A program made the translations under genes and the position numbers. This document shows, piece by piece, positions 1 through 12,431 of a stretch of 64,000 nt of DNA. The stretch comes from Oscarella lobularis (Eukaryota; Porifera; Homoscleromorpha; Homosclerophorida; Oscarellidae), in assembly GCF_947507565.1 (NCBI RefSeq), contig NC_089175.1:620001-684000 (forward strand), in the 5' to 3' direction. Position 1 is the first letter of the stretch. Each line of letters starts with the position of its first letter. A model generated the notes under the pieces. The model ran no database searches. It saw nothing but the letters and a program-made list of their open reading frames with translations, and was not told the DNA's origin.

Positions 1-21
1 GTTCATCTCTTTCTATCGTAG

Positions 22-102
22 GACGTTCTGAAGGATAATGCCATGAGCAAACAGCCACCCAAGCATTTCCAGTCCTGCTACAATTCACGTCTAATAAAGT
101 GA
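22..102 (+). CDS. 3' terminal exon of an unidentified gene (partial)
   Basis: A splice acceptor (TATCGTAG) is followed by 26 open codons and a TGA stop; the exon reads DVLKDNAMSK and ends NSRLIK. An AATAAA at 93-98 overlaps the stop region and can serve as poly(A) signal. The rest of the gene lies upstream of the window. I do not recognise the product. It is separated from the next gene by only about 80 bp. The exon is short, so a chance open frame cannot be excluded. Confidence 0.4.
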   Translation, partial: DVLKDNAMSKQPPKHFQSCYNSRLIK

Positions 103-185
103 TTATTATTATTCCACGTGTTCCCTCTTCCCTCTTTTTCTCTCTCGTAAAGCGCTCTGTTATTTCTAGAATTGGTAGACAGACA

Positions 186-1582
186 ATGGCTCTGAAGCCA
201 AAGAAGTATCAGACGGTTAGTATTATATAGAAATAGCAGTCTGGTATATATATATATTTTATATAGAGGGTTTATGATTATTTGACGTCGTTTTTGCCTG
301 CTACGAAAGGAACGCTTTTGAAGCGTCTAAAAGACCTTTTGTCAGCCGAACACGTAAGTTCTTTGTCATTCAACGGATGGATTTTAAATGATCTTTTGTA
401 GAAAGAGCTGATGAAAGAGCCATTGGAAAAGTTGAAACTTGGTATTGAAACTTGTATGTTAGAGCAAGTGGGAAAACTTGAGGAGAGAAGAAAAACATTG
501 TAATAACAAAGTAGCAGTAGTAAGTAAATAGTCCATGATAAAAATCGTTCATAGACTCGAATCACAAGAAAAATTTATCGAAGACGATTTATCAGACGAC
601 GGTGGAGACAACGGTACTGTGGTAAGAAAGTGGTCGTCTATTTTGGAGGATATAGCATTCGGAATTTCACTTATTTAGCCTCTGAAACGGTTTGTATGGA
701 CTGAGGAGCTCAAAGACAGACTCTGCAATCTGGTTAGTGCCAAGATACAAGCCATACGAGAAATCAATAAACATCTAATTGATCCTCCCGCTCAAATACT
801 GGTGAGTAATATCATGCAACTCCAAACTCGTAAACGATTGCTCCTTTGTTTTTTAGAGCTTTTTGAAAGACGAGGTGAAAGTGCTGTGGCCGAGTGGCTG
901 GATGAATTCAAAGTAACGCGCTTGTTTCGTTTATTATTCTAGCCAATATTTTTTATATAGGATTTTATATGAAGTCAGCAGAAAAGCGCACGATTCGTTC
1001 ACCCAGTAAGTACTTCATCAGAAAAAGAAATAACGATTTTTTTCTACAATGCGTGTAGACTTAAAGTCAAGAAGAAAAAGGATCCGCCAATGCAGCCCAA
1101 GCCCAAGCCACCTCCTCCTCTTACTAAGGTAAAAACGGCGAACGAAACTGTAGACGGAGACTCCTTAGGTTTTCTTCTCCCTTCAGCCGTTGCTGGCTAT
1201 GGAGCCTTTGAAGCTGAATGTGTCTTTGGGAAGTGCTCTCTCTCAGCATTCGTACTCGTTGCCGCCGAGTTCGTCTCAGCCGGCACCGTCGTCGAACTCT
1301 TCGTTATCTCCGCCGTCGATTTTCATTTCTTCATCGTCGTCTCAACCAGCGTCACTTCCTCCTCTTCCTCCTCCTCCTCCTCCTCCGGCGGCGGCGGCGT
1401 TTGTTCCGCAGTCACCCACAGTGAGACTGGTATCGTCGCCTTTGCAGCAGCAGCCGCAGCAGCTGCAGCAAGTGGGAATTTTGAATATGAATGTGCCTGT
1501 ATCGCTGTTCAAAAATGTCCAAATGACTCAGCGCAGCTTCCCAAGCTCCGCTCACGCCGATCATAGCAAGCCTAACACGTAA
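186..1582 (+). CDS. UBN1: Ubinuclein-like protein, short form without the HIRA-binding N-terminus
   Basis: Ubinucleins are subunits of the HIRA histone-chaperone complex that deposits H3.3. Nine exons join in frame: 186-215, 267-353, 402-499, 555-621, 679-801, 857-912, 961-1005, 1059-1128 and 1187-1582, giving 323 aa. The ubinuclein middle domain is clear: VYDYLTSFLPATKGTLLKRL near residue 12, then RFVWTEELKDRLCNLV and LKDEVKVLWPSGWM, which match the human UBN1/2 pattern. The C-terminus is Ser/Pro-rich with a polyproline run and Gln repeats. Human UBN1 exceeds 1,100 aa and carries an N-terminal HRD/HUN domain that binds HIRA; nothing like it is found between the preceding gene's stop at 102 and the ATG at 186. 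Either the gene is a short paralogue or its true 5' exons lie elsewhere. The domain call is firm; the start is less so. Confidence 0.85.
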
Positions 1583-1680
1583 ATTCGTTGTTGCCGTGAT
1601 AAAGCAGTAGGAAAAGTAAAAGAGTTTAATATTGCGATTATAATTTTTGGACTTCTCAGTGACCACGTGACTCAACCAAT

Positions 1681-4600
1681 ATGGCCGGTCGCTTTCGGGC
1701 TTCGAAGTACAAGAACGCCGTCCCCAAGGCGGCGAAACGAGAAGTAGGAGTCGCAAGATGATTTAAATGTCCTATTGATCGCGTCCGATCGTCAAGAACT
1801 GCCTATCCGGCGTCAACGTCGGCTCGATTGGGAGCGGCAGCCCCATTGCAGCGAATTGCCTCTTCAAAGCGTTCCTCAGCGATCCAGCAGGTAAAAGAGG
1901 CAATAGATATTCGATCGGATCGCTGACCGACTCGATAGGAAGTTCGGTAGCCGTTCTTCCACTCGAAGAAGGGGGCAGACGCGATCGATTTCCTCTCGTG
2001 CACGCGCACGCCGGTAAGGGGGTCCTTCGCCTCTCTCTCTCGCTCAATCGAAGCCGTTTGAACAGGTCAAACGACCGACATGACCTTTTCGCCTTTCGAC
2101 GACGGTCTTCTCGCCACGGGCGGCGACGACGCATCGGTATCGTAAATCGCTTTTTAGTTTTTCTTTATTTAGGGAGCGAATCGATTTGATTTAGATAAAA
2201 CTTTGGCGAATTTCTGACCCTAGTGATTTGAAGCAAAGTCCGGAGTCGACTTTGACGGGCCACGACGTCGGTTTTCAGGTTTTCGAATATGACTTTTTTA
2301 ATTAATTAAATTCTTTGTAGAGAAAAATCGAGTCTCTTTGTTTTCATCCGACAGCGAATCAGGTTCGTGGAATGGGAGAAATCGCGCCGCCGATTTTGTA
2401 TGACTTTTTTTTTCCAGATTTTAACTTCTTCGTCTGGGTCGATTGTGAAGCTGTGGGACGTTGAGAGTGGCTCGGACAGACTATGTACAAATAAATAAGT
2501 ACACAAGAAAGAAATTATGTTATTCTTGCCTGTTTTAGCTCTGGAGGACCACAGTGACATCGTCTATGCCGTTTCTTGGAAGAGCGACGGAACTCAGCTG
2601 GCATCTGTTTCCAAGGTTTTGCTTAATTAATTAATATTTTTATTTATTCTCTCTGAGACCGATTTCTTTTATTAGGATAAAAAGATTCGGATTTTTGATC
2701 CGCGTTCGACGTCGCCTTGTACGGCAGAGGCAGACGGCCACAATGGAGTGAAAGAGAGTCGAATCTTGTGGCTGGGTGATAGCGACTACATGGTCACAAC
2801 GGGATTCAGTAAAGTGCGAAAATACGTAATACTGTACTTCCTCTTGGGAGCCAATTGGGGGGTTATTTAGACGAGAGACCGCCAGTTTGGTATATGGGAT
2901 TGCAGGAAACTCGAACGTCCTCTTACAATGCAAAGTACTGGCTCAAGTACCGGGTATCCAGACATAAAGAAAAGCCTCGCGAGACACTTGACCGCATATA
3001 TTGCGGATTTTTTTCAGGATACTAATGCCTCTCTACGACGAAGATACAAAGATGCTATTCTTGGCTGGCAGGGTAGAAAAGTCTAAGCGCACTTGCGCAT
3101 CAACAATTTGTACATATTTAGGCCGACTCCTCCATAAGATATCTCGATTTGACTGACATAAGTAGCTCACCTCATTTCGTCGAAGGTAGAAAGGGGACAA
3201 AGCCTTCTACACTTGAAAATCTTTATATTTCATATTCAGGTCAATTCTATAGAGGAGAGCAGGAGACGAAGGGAATAGCGATCGTGCCAAAACGAGCCCT
3301 AGTCGTGATGGGCTGCGAGGTGGTACGTCTTCTTCAGCTCACGCAGCGCAGCATCATACCAATCAGCTACCAAGTGACGAGAAAAGTACGGCGAATACAT
3401 ACAAGTCGTCATATCCCAGCGTTTTTCTTAGAGCTATAGGGAATTTCACGCCGATCTCTTTCCCGATGCGTTTTCCGGGGAACCGGCGCTGACAGCCGGT
3501 GAATGGTTCTCGGGGGAAAACAAGCAGGTTCGATTCTTTTTTTATGGGCGCATTGGTTGCCTAGGCAACGTACTGTGTATTCAGGTGAGTAGAATCAGCT
3601 TGGATCCGGCAAACGCCCCGAAGGAAGTCAAACCTATTTCTACGACCTCTAAAGCGAAGTCTCCTCCACCGCAAAAAGAAACGTCTCCTCCTCCGCCAAA
3701 AGAAAAGTCTCCCCCGCCACCAAAAGTGGCTTCTCCCACACCGGAGAAGATGGAGAAGAAGCAGCCACCTGCTTCTTCTTCTGGTGGTTTTAGCGCGGAG
3801 TCGTTCTCGCGACCGTCGGCGAAGCCGTTCGCCGGCGTTCGCGTGTCCAAGTTTCGGCACACGGTCGGCACGGTGATGCATCCCAGTACGCACATCGACG
3901 GCGTGAGAGGACTTGCGTTGAACGTACCGGGCAGCTCGAATGGAATTCACGTATAAGACGACTCTAGTGTTCGTTCGTTTTATCTAGAGGTCTTTTCTAG
4001 GTGAACAGTGAACGTGTCGCTTTTCCTTTGGCTGGTCCCGGAGGACAGGTTGCTGTGCTTGAGGTAAGAGGCGAGGCTTTTATCTTGCAAGATGCCTAAT
4101 TCTGTTTATTAATTTAAAAAAAGTTGAATAAGCCCGGACGATTGCCCTCTCATATTCCCTTTGTGCAAAATTCCACTCCCGTGCTCGATTTCGCTATGAA
4201 TCCTTTTGATAATTGTGTTCTCGCTGTTGGTAAGAAACGATTTCCTTTCTCTGTGTTTTGATTTGAGTCGTATTTTTGTAGCTGGTGACGATGCCAAAGT
4301 CAAATTGTTTCGCGTTCCGCAGGGCGGATTGACGGAAATAGTGGACGAGCCGGAAATAGTGATAAGAGGCAAGTGAAAAAAAGACGATCACCTTATCTAA
4401 GAATAAGATTTTTTTCAATGTCAGGTCACTATGATAAGGTCAACTTGGTTCAATTTCATCCCATGGCTGAGAACATTTTAGTGACGGCCGCCTTTGACTT
4501 CACCATCAAAATATGGGATTTGTCGTCAGACGGAGAGGAAAAAATTACCCTCGAAGGCCACACGGAAGAGGTTATTTCAGAATTTTCGCGTGTCTACATT

Positions 4601-5922
4601 TAGAAAGAGAAAGAGAATTCTAGATATTCTCATTTGCTTGGAGCCCCGACGGCAGCAAATTGGCTACAGTCAGCAAAGACAAAAAGATACGAATATATGA
4701 CCCGCGACGAAACGTCGAACCAATTCAGGTCGAAATAGACGATCGTCTGTTTTTACTTGATTATCTCATTTTGACCGCAGGAAGGACCAGGGCCTTCCGG
4801 TAGCAGAGGCGCCCGAATTGTTTGGGTCTCTGACAGTGTTCTATTCGTGTCTGGTTTTGATCGGTTATATAACACACTCGTTATTAATTGCTGGCTCTTA
4901 TGTTTCGCTTTTCTTTAGGCAATCGCTTCGGCAGCTGATATTGTACAATGCAGAAAATCTTTCGGCTGGGCCTATCGACTTGCTGGCTATGGACTCGTCG
5001 CCTGCCATCCTTATTCCGTACTTTGATCCCGATACGAAGGTCGTATTTGTAGCTGGCAAGGTAAATAGACGAATCGTGAATAAAATCGTTTTTTTGAATC
5101 TGTACCTTTCAGGGCGAAACGAGCATCAAAGCGTTTGAGGTTTCGCCTGATGAAGTGCCTCACTTTTTAGAGGTGGCCCCGTTTACGACGGCAATGCCTC
5201 AACAGGTGTGGAGCGGGGAACAGACTTTGCCTCGATCTCTATGCTAATTCTGGGTCGATCTAGGGTGTGGTTTTTTTACCCAAAACGGCCTGCGACGTTC
5301 GTCAGGTGGAGTACGCTCGTGCTCTTCGCCTAACCAAAGCTTCCGTTGAGCCGATTCAATTCAAGATACCTCGATCCAGGGTGAGCTCGACAGGAGAATT
5401 GTTTTGCCTTGTTGGAAGGGGTTTTTTTTCTGCAGCCCCAATATTTCCAAGATGACGTCTTTCCTGACACGAGAGTCACGTGGGAGTCGGCTTTGTCCGC
5501 TCAGAAGTGGCTCGATGGGGCTAACGGTAAATTCAAGAGAATCAGCTTGCGTCCGGAGGGAATGAAATTGCGTAAGAAATGACAGAAATGGGCCCTGTGA
5601 AAGTAGTTGCACCTGTCGTCTCAGTGAGCGAAGCTCCTCAAGAGGCTCCGGCTGCAAAAAAGCACGGAATCGCTTCAGACGCCGCGCAATTCAAGTCCAA
5701 CAAGGAGAAGAAGGACGAAGTGAGAGAATGCGTAGGTACCTCATCTGGGAAGTCTTAGTAGTTCTCAATTGTAGCTGATTGCTGCTGTTGCCACCAAACT
5801 GGAGGAACAAGATGCGCCACTTCCGCAGGATGAAATGGAAGGCGTCGACGATGATGAATGGGTGAGTAACAATATGCATAACGTATCCTATGATATTTAT
5901 TTTGTTTGCACAGGACGACTAG
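1681..5922 (+). CDS. CORO7: Coronin-7 (double beta-propeller coronin)
   Basis: Coronin-7 is a Golgi and cytoskeleton regulator with two tandem coronin modules. The start (MAGRFRASKYKNAVPKAAKRE) matches the coronin signature at the start of human CORO7. Module 1 covers about 1681-3560 (TFSPFDDGLLATGGDDASV, QFYRGEQETKGIAIVPKRAL, YHADLFPDAFSGEPA-type end). A Pro/Ser/Lys linker with ESPPP-like repeats (about 3640-3790) precedes a second start-like motif, VSKFRHTVGTVMHPSTHIDG. Module 2 covers about 3990-5600 (GEDAKVKLFRVP-like, NILVTAAFDFTIKIWDLSSD, LLPKTACDVRQVEYARALRL). The C-terminus is acidic with a tryptophan (QDEMEGVDDDEWDD), the CA-like tail typical of coronin-7. About 16 or more small introns. 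Stop TAG at 5920-5922; the likely poly(A) signal is AATAAA near 6241. Ubinuclein ends about 100 bp upstream on the same strand. Confidence 0.95.
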
Positions 5923-6246
5923 CAGTAACCTATTGTAGAAATTAGACACTGTTTTTTCTTTTCGTTTGTACTCCGTTTCCCACCCCCGTTGCATTCTTTT
6001 TTTTGGAACAGGCGATATAGAAAGAACGGGAATTTCACGAGCGCGCGCGATTACGGACCCGGCCGAGCGAGAGGCACGGGTCCCTACAAATTGTCCTTCG
6101 TTTCAGACGTTCTTGTCGACGATTCAGCTAGCGCGCTGCTGAAAGACGGATCGTTCGTGCATGCAGGCACGAAACGGACGCGCTTTGAAGCAGCAGTTCG
6201 AGTCGCTTACTTTTTACAACAGTGAGATTTCGTTTATTTAGAAATA
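5923..6246 (+). other. Coronin-7 3' UTR with an unexplained open frame and back-to-back poly(A) signals
   Basis: Downstream of the coronin stop there is a strong acceptor-like site (long pyrimidine tract and AACAG at about 5975-6012) followed by a 70-codon open frame ending in TGA at 6225. In the coronin frame this acceptor would give only two residues before a stop, so it looks like UTR or an alternative terminal exon. At 6234-6246 the string TTTATTTAGAAATAAA holds a poly(A) signal for each strand, which fits convergent genes ending here. Confidence 0.45.
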
Positions 6247-6313
6247 AATGTACAAAAAAAGTCGCCTATTACATACAAAATCCCTATCGTCCTGCCTTCG
6301 ATTTTTCAGTCTT

Positions 6314-7055
6314 TTATCTTCGTTTTACTTTAGCCCTTCTCGCTATGTTTCCACCTGAAAAAAAAGAAGGTTAGTCTCTGTCAAATCATCGTTTTACGTA
6401 CCTTTTTGTTGCGTCCGTATTAGCGTTACCCGAGCTACACCGCGCGGAGGTTCGGACGCTTCGTAGCTCAAGGCAGCCACCGCAAAGCGATGACCACCCG
6501 TTCCAAAAAATGTCGGGCGAGTCACGACGTCCTCGGCCACCCCATTCAGTACCCACCTGGATGAAAAACGGCCCCTAATACCGAGTCCCCCGGTGCGCTG
6601 GTACCAAACCCTTCGGTATGTCTTCCAGGGAAGAACCGGGGCTTGTGAGATGGAGAGTGGCTGACCGCTGTTTGTAGAAGTCGACAGGAAAGGCAGTGCA
6701 ATGCCCAAGTCGAAGTCTCCTGGGCCAGATCATCGTCCGTCTAATCGTGCCTCTCGGGTGAGAAAAGTGCCGGCAACCAGGCCATTTATGAACACCCCCT
6801 CTAAGCCGTACCACACTCAGCCTAGCGCGTGGTCGTGCTTATTGGCAACAATAAGACTTTAGCGATCTTTATACCCAGTGCGTAAACCGAGGCCGAAGCC
6901 CCCCTTCGCCCTGCCTACAGGCTCCGGCACGGGATAAACCGTGGGCCACGCTGATCCAACAACCCAGGACTTGCCTTTTGTCTTCCCCCGAGCCAGTCCA
7001 ACTCAAGAACGAGACGCAGATTGCTCCGCGACCCATCCACCCTCGGCCGCAACTG
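6314..7055 (-). CDS. Candidate short minus-strand gene, product unrecognised
   Basis: A classical promoter at 7079-7146 (minus strand) predicts transcription start near 7055. Downstream are a donor (AAAAG|GTACGT at about 6402), an acceptor (TTTTTTTTCAG at 6355) and a minus-strand AATAAA at about 6239. The last exon can read GGNIARRAKVKRR and stop at 6314; an alternative frame reads RWKHSEKG and stops a little sooner. The GC-rich body (6400-6960) is open in more than one frame, so I cannot fix the exon structure or the start (an ATG lies at 7036). It may be a small basic protein or a non-coding RNA. Coordinates are the likely transcribed span, not a closed CDS. Confidence 0.35.
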
Positions 7056-7078
7056 AAGGAAATCGGCGATGCGCTCCG

Positions 7079-7146
7079 CTTTTATACCGTGGTCCCACCC
7101 AACGCTCTGATTGGTCCGCTACGTGCCCGCCCCTCGTGCTCATTGG
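7079..7146 (-). promoter_or_regulatory. TATA/CCAAT/GC-box promoter
   Basis: Read on the minus strand, 5' to 3': CCAAT box at 7146-7142 (GAGCCAATGAG), GC box GGGGCGGGC at 7133-7125, second CCAAT at 7114-7110 (GACCAATCAG), and TATAAAAG at 7086-7079. Order and spacing match a textbook RNA polymerase II promoter with a start about 25-30 bp beyond the TATA box. The CCAAT boxes may also serve the plus-strand candidate that begins at 7212. Confidence 0.7.
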
Positions 7147-7211
7147 CTCTCCCAAATAGGCGCAAAAATCAAACCGGTTTGACCCGATTGATTGCATAAC
7201 GATTTCTTTAG

Positions 7212-8018
7212 ATGATGCAAGATTTCGCGCCTACATCGAGACAAGATGGAGGAAACAACGTGGTCGGACTGAACGAAAACCCTTTTAGGTAAGTCGTTTC
7301 GTTTCTTTCATTGCTTCGCCGCTTATTTTTTCGCGCGTACAGACCGTTAGCGCGCTTTTCTTTTACGCGAACGCCCGTCTTGACGTCTTCGTCTCTATCG
7401 TCGTCGTTTTCCTTTTGACGGCGATTTTCTACCGCGCTTGCGTTCGCGCACACTTTGGTTGCACGAAAAGCGAAAGGTAAAGAGAGTTTCGTGCGCTCGG
7501 AAGCTCGATCTGGCGCTCCACTTCGAATCCGAGCGACTTTTTCTCTGCAGATCTAGCCCTCCCAGAAGCGCGCACGAACTAAAAGTACGTCTACGACGAT
7601 GAGATGAGAAGCTAACGGTAAGAAAAAGGACGATCGCGGTCGGAGAAAACTCTAGGGGCCCCTCTTGAGGTTTGCCACATGGACGAGGCATTCATTGTCC
7701 TTCGCTCGAGCGACAGGCTTTCACTAGCTTCATCGCGTCTTATGGGACTTTTGCGACGAAACTACTCAGGATTTGCCACGTGAGGAGGAGTCGCTCGAAA
7801 AACGATAAATTGACAAATTTACCAATGATATCTTCAGGGAACTTCTGTCTTGTTTATAGAGAAATTGTGCAGAAGCCGATAACAGCAGAAAACGGAGCCA
7901 GTCAACGTTTCTGGTTCGGCGCCATGGCGACAACGGCAATAAAGGCACCAAAGCCGATTGGGATGGAGAGGAGATTTGCACGGCGTTTGGAACGAGCCAA
8001 TTGTGGCTTCCGATTTAG
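7212..8018 (+). CDS. Candidate plus-strand gene with NPF motif, product unrecognised
   Basis: Two adjacent ATGs at 7212 open an exon (MMQDFAPTSR...GLNENPFR) ending in a good donor GTAAGT. A second exon after CTTTTTCTCTGCAG joins in frame (SSPPRSAHELK) and ends at GTACGT. A later exon after TTGTTTATAG reads RNCAEADNSRKRSQST through EEICTAFGTSQLWLPI and stops at 8016-8018. An AATAAA follows near 8147. The NPF tripeptide is a ligand of EH domains but occurs by chance. I do not recognise the protein; exons could be missing between 7600 and 7855. It starts about 66 bp from the minus-strand promoter's distal CCAAT box, so the two candidates would be divergent. Confidence 0.4.
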
Positions 8019-8785
8019 GTACAGTACACTGGGGATCTGGGATGAGTTTGAGTGATAGTTTTCTCTCGGGTTGTTAATCTCACGTACCATATGTGCTTTC
8101 CTATGTATCAATTTGTTTTTGATCCTCAGGTTATTTGGAATACTGCTCAAATAAAATCGATTTGGATGCTTACTTGTACGTCTGAAAAGGATTGCGCAGA
8201 AATTGGCCTCCCAAAAGTATTACTGTATCTTCTAAAAAAATAAATCCTAATAATAATATCTGTTTTTCAAGCGATCCTGCGTCAAACTCCTCAATTCAAA
8301 CGCAAACGCAAACGCAAAGCCGCCTTGAAGACACCGTCGACGGTCTCTGACGTCAATGTCTCCGGCTATTTGAATGCCTGCTGCCTTTGCTCCGTATGCG
8401 CCATTGGTGAATAATCAAGCTTCGATCAAAGAGAAGCGTTTCTTCAGGTCAAGAGATTAAAGAGGCTGCACCTCAGCCAGGATGATAGAGATGAAGAGAG
8501 AATAGACTATAGAGTGGACTTCTATTTTGTATTCTAGTAGGTGCACAATACATTCACACGCGGGACTTTGCAACGCGCGGCCCGTTGCCGTGCGTTCAAA
8601 GTCAATTTTTCTTCGCAGACACGCGCGCGTTAGTAGTGAGGTAGATTAGTTAGCTAGGTTACTTAGGTAGGGTAGGTAGGCTAGGTAGGGCGAAAAATAA
8701 GAGGGTAAAGACTTTTTATTTTTAATAAAATATGAAAAAAATTGCACATAGTTTCCCCTTATGTTCGGGCAGTTTTTGTGCGCTG
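8019..8785. other. Stretch without a supported gene
   Basis: Holds AATAAA strings near 8147 and 8237, a possible exon fragment at about 8275-8410 (reads FKRKRKRKAALKTPSTVSD and ends at a TGA-type stop) that I could not connect to neighbours, and a TAGGTA-rich low-complexity run at 8635-8690 (repeats of TAGGTAGGG and related words). Confidence 0.4.
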
Positions 8786-9293
8786 GGGGTCTTGCCCAGG
8801 ACCCCGGAAAAGCAGTTTTTTGTGACGGGGTCGTGCTCAGGACCCCGGAGCAGTTTATGGCGTCATGCCCAGGACGCTCTCCTAAAGAAAAATAATGTGA
8901 AACTGAAAAAGAAGAAATCTACAGTACCATACCGCGATCTTCTTGTGCTTGCCGCTTGCCGTCTCTGCTGCATGTATGCCTGCTGCTGTCTATAAAAATC
9001 AATAGGCAAACAAGCATATTTTTGTTTTAGGCTTCATTCTCCTAGGGAGACTACCAATAAACACAGTAGCCTCGTTTGGAGATACACGCCGTGTAAATTG
9101 GGCAGTTTTCCTTCTCGGGGCCGCACAACTGCTTCAGCAGTTGATATAAGCCTGCCCAGGAGACGAGACCAGTTTAGACGTTATGGCCTCATAATCCAGG
9201 AGGCATACAAGCAGTTTAGGAGACTGCATCTATAGAATGAAGATGCAAATCCCCGCGGTCCGGCAGATGGACCGACCCGTCATGCTGAGGACG
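8786..9293. repeat. Cluster of related small hairpins with a shared loop
   Basis: Five hairpins are seen: 8786-8805 (GGGGTC, loop TTGCCCAG, GACCCC), 8827-8846 (same stem, loop GTGCTCAG), 8859-8878 (GGCGTC, loop ATGCCCAG, GACGCT), 9186-9204 (GCCTC, loop ATAATCCAG, GAGGC) and 9278-9293 (CGTC, loop ATGCTGAG, GACG). Stem bases change in pairs (G-C to C-G in the third) while the loop keeps a ...CAG or ...NAG end. Words like RGCAGTTT recur between them (8768, 8811, 8850, 9100, 9210). A perfect 7-bp hairpin with TTCA loop lies at 9126-9143. Could be a decayed tandem repeat or a structured RNA. Confidence 0.55.
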
Positions 9294-9305
9294 TTGGGAC
9301 CGCGG
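9253..9305. repeat. Inverted repeat CCGCGGTCC...GGACCGCGG
   Basis: Nine-base arms at 9253-9261 and 9297-9305 are exact reverse complements and enclose the small hairpin at 9278-9293, so the region can fold as a nested stem. It abuts the possible minus-strand exon at 9311-9344. Confidence 0.6.
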
Positions 9306-9310
9306 TCTAC

Positions 9311-9830
9311 CTCTTCGTCACTTCTTCCGTTATGCCATCAATGACTGCAAAAAATGACAAATGGAAGAGTTTGTGGAGAAAAAAATTCGAGTTGAGCCAA
9401 TTGAGCAAAACCAGGGACTCACGGTTGGACTCAGTCGCGAAAATCCTACCTGAAAGCCTCAAATAATAGGTACGTACCGTATGTTTCTACCCTACGTCAG
9501 AGCCCTGTATATATATTACACAGAGCGAAAATTCGGGGGCGGGGTGACGAGCTGTTCGAGCACTTTAGCAGCCCTAAACGCCGTCTATCAACCGCGAAGC
9601 AATCAAAAAATGTTTTCGACGGCGCATAAGTTTAAGCACGGATACTAGTATCTGTGGTTTAGCCCTCTAGCCTCGCCGTTTCGAAGGGCATGACACATTC
9701 TATAGAACAATGGGGAACGTGTGAAGTGGAGGCGTAGCTTACCTTCATGGACGTCGCGCGGCTCGACGATCAGGTCGTGCTCTAGTCGAGCTTGTGATTC
9801 CAGTCCTCTGCGACCTCTGGTGATTTCTTC
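9311..9830 (-). CDS. Two candidate exons of an unidentified minus-strand gene
   Basis: Exon candidates 9830-9743 (reads EEITRGRRGLESQARLEHDL then IVEPRDVHE, ending at donor GTAAGC) and 9344-9311 (after TTTTTTGCAG; reads VIDGITEEVTKR, donor GTAGAC) join in phase. Codon use and the clean splice sites argue for coding sequence. I could not find the start (an in-frame TGA lies just upstream of the first exon unless it is spliced) or a convincing terminal exon; one possibility after 9311 continues near 9232. Product unknown. If real, it is divergent from the phospho-lyase gene at 10.2 kb. Confidence 0.35.
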
Positions 9831-10199
9831 GTCTCACGTGAACACGTGCAACTATATCGGGCACGCGCAATAGTGAGGCAACACCCTAAAAAAGGCCACG
9901 CACGATTGCCGCGATACCAGTACCGTTTGGCGGTCGTCAACAGTGACTAAGCGCTTATTCGACTCACGATTACCGTCACCGTACGTTTGGCTCTCGAATG
10001 ACCATGCGAGCGATGAAAAGACAACGCGACAACCTCGAGTAAGAGAACCCGTCCCCTTTACAGTCGCCCACGCCCCTCCGTGCACAGCGGCTCGCCGAAA
10101 TATCGCAGAGAAACGCTGCGTAGCATCCATCCCTGACGCACTCGAGTCCCCCAAAAAACCGGTTATCCTAATTCGATTTCTATTTGTTTTCATACACAG
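9831..10199. promoter_or_regulatory. 5' region of the phospho-lyase gene with paired E-boxes
   Basis: Two CACGTG E-boxes lie 8 bp apart at 9835-9840 and 9843-9848. The rest is open in one plus frame but lacks an ATG, and ends at a strong acceptor (TTGTTTTCATACACAG at 10199). It probably holds the promoter and an unplaced 5' exon. Confidence 0.4.

Positions 10200-12431
<2,232 letters not shown>

Noticed and set aside
6400-6960. SRP/7SL or other known structured RNA in the GC-rich stretch
   Set aside because: A few words looked similar (GCCTGTAGGC), but the diagnostic GGTGACC-type and other conserved elements are missing.
9278-9305. Hammerhead ribozyme-like CTGAGGA core
   Set aside because: The CUGANGA-like box is present, but no GAAA box or matching third stem is found nearby.
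9700-9830. tRNA gene
   Set aside because: Some stem-like pairs exist, but no B-box consensus or cloverleaf could be formed on either strand; the minus strand reads better as an exon.
9943-10199. Plus-strand open frame as the N-terminus of the phospho-lyase
   Set aside because: It has no ATG, begins at GTG, and a strong acceptor at 10199 shows that the frame before it is probably intron or promoter.
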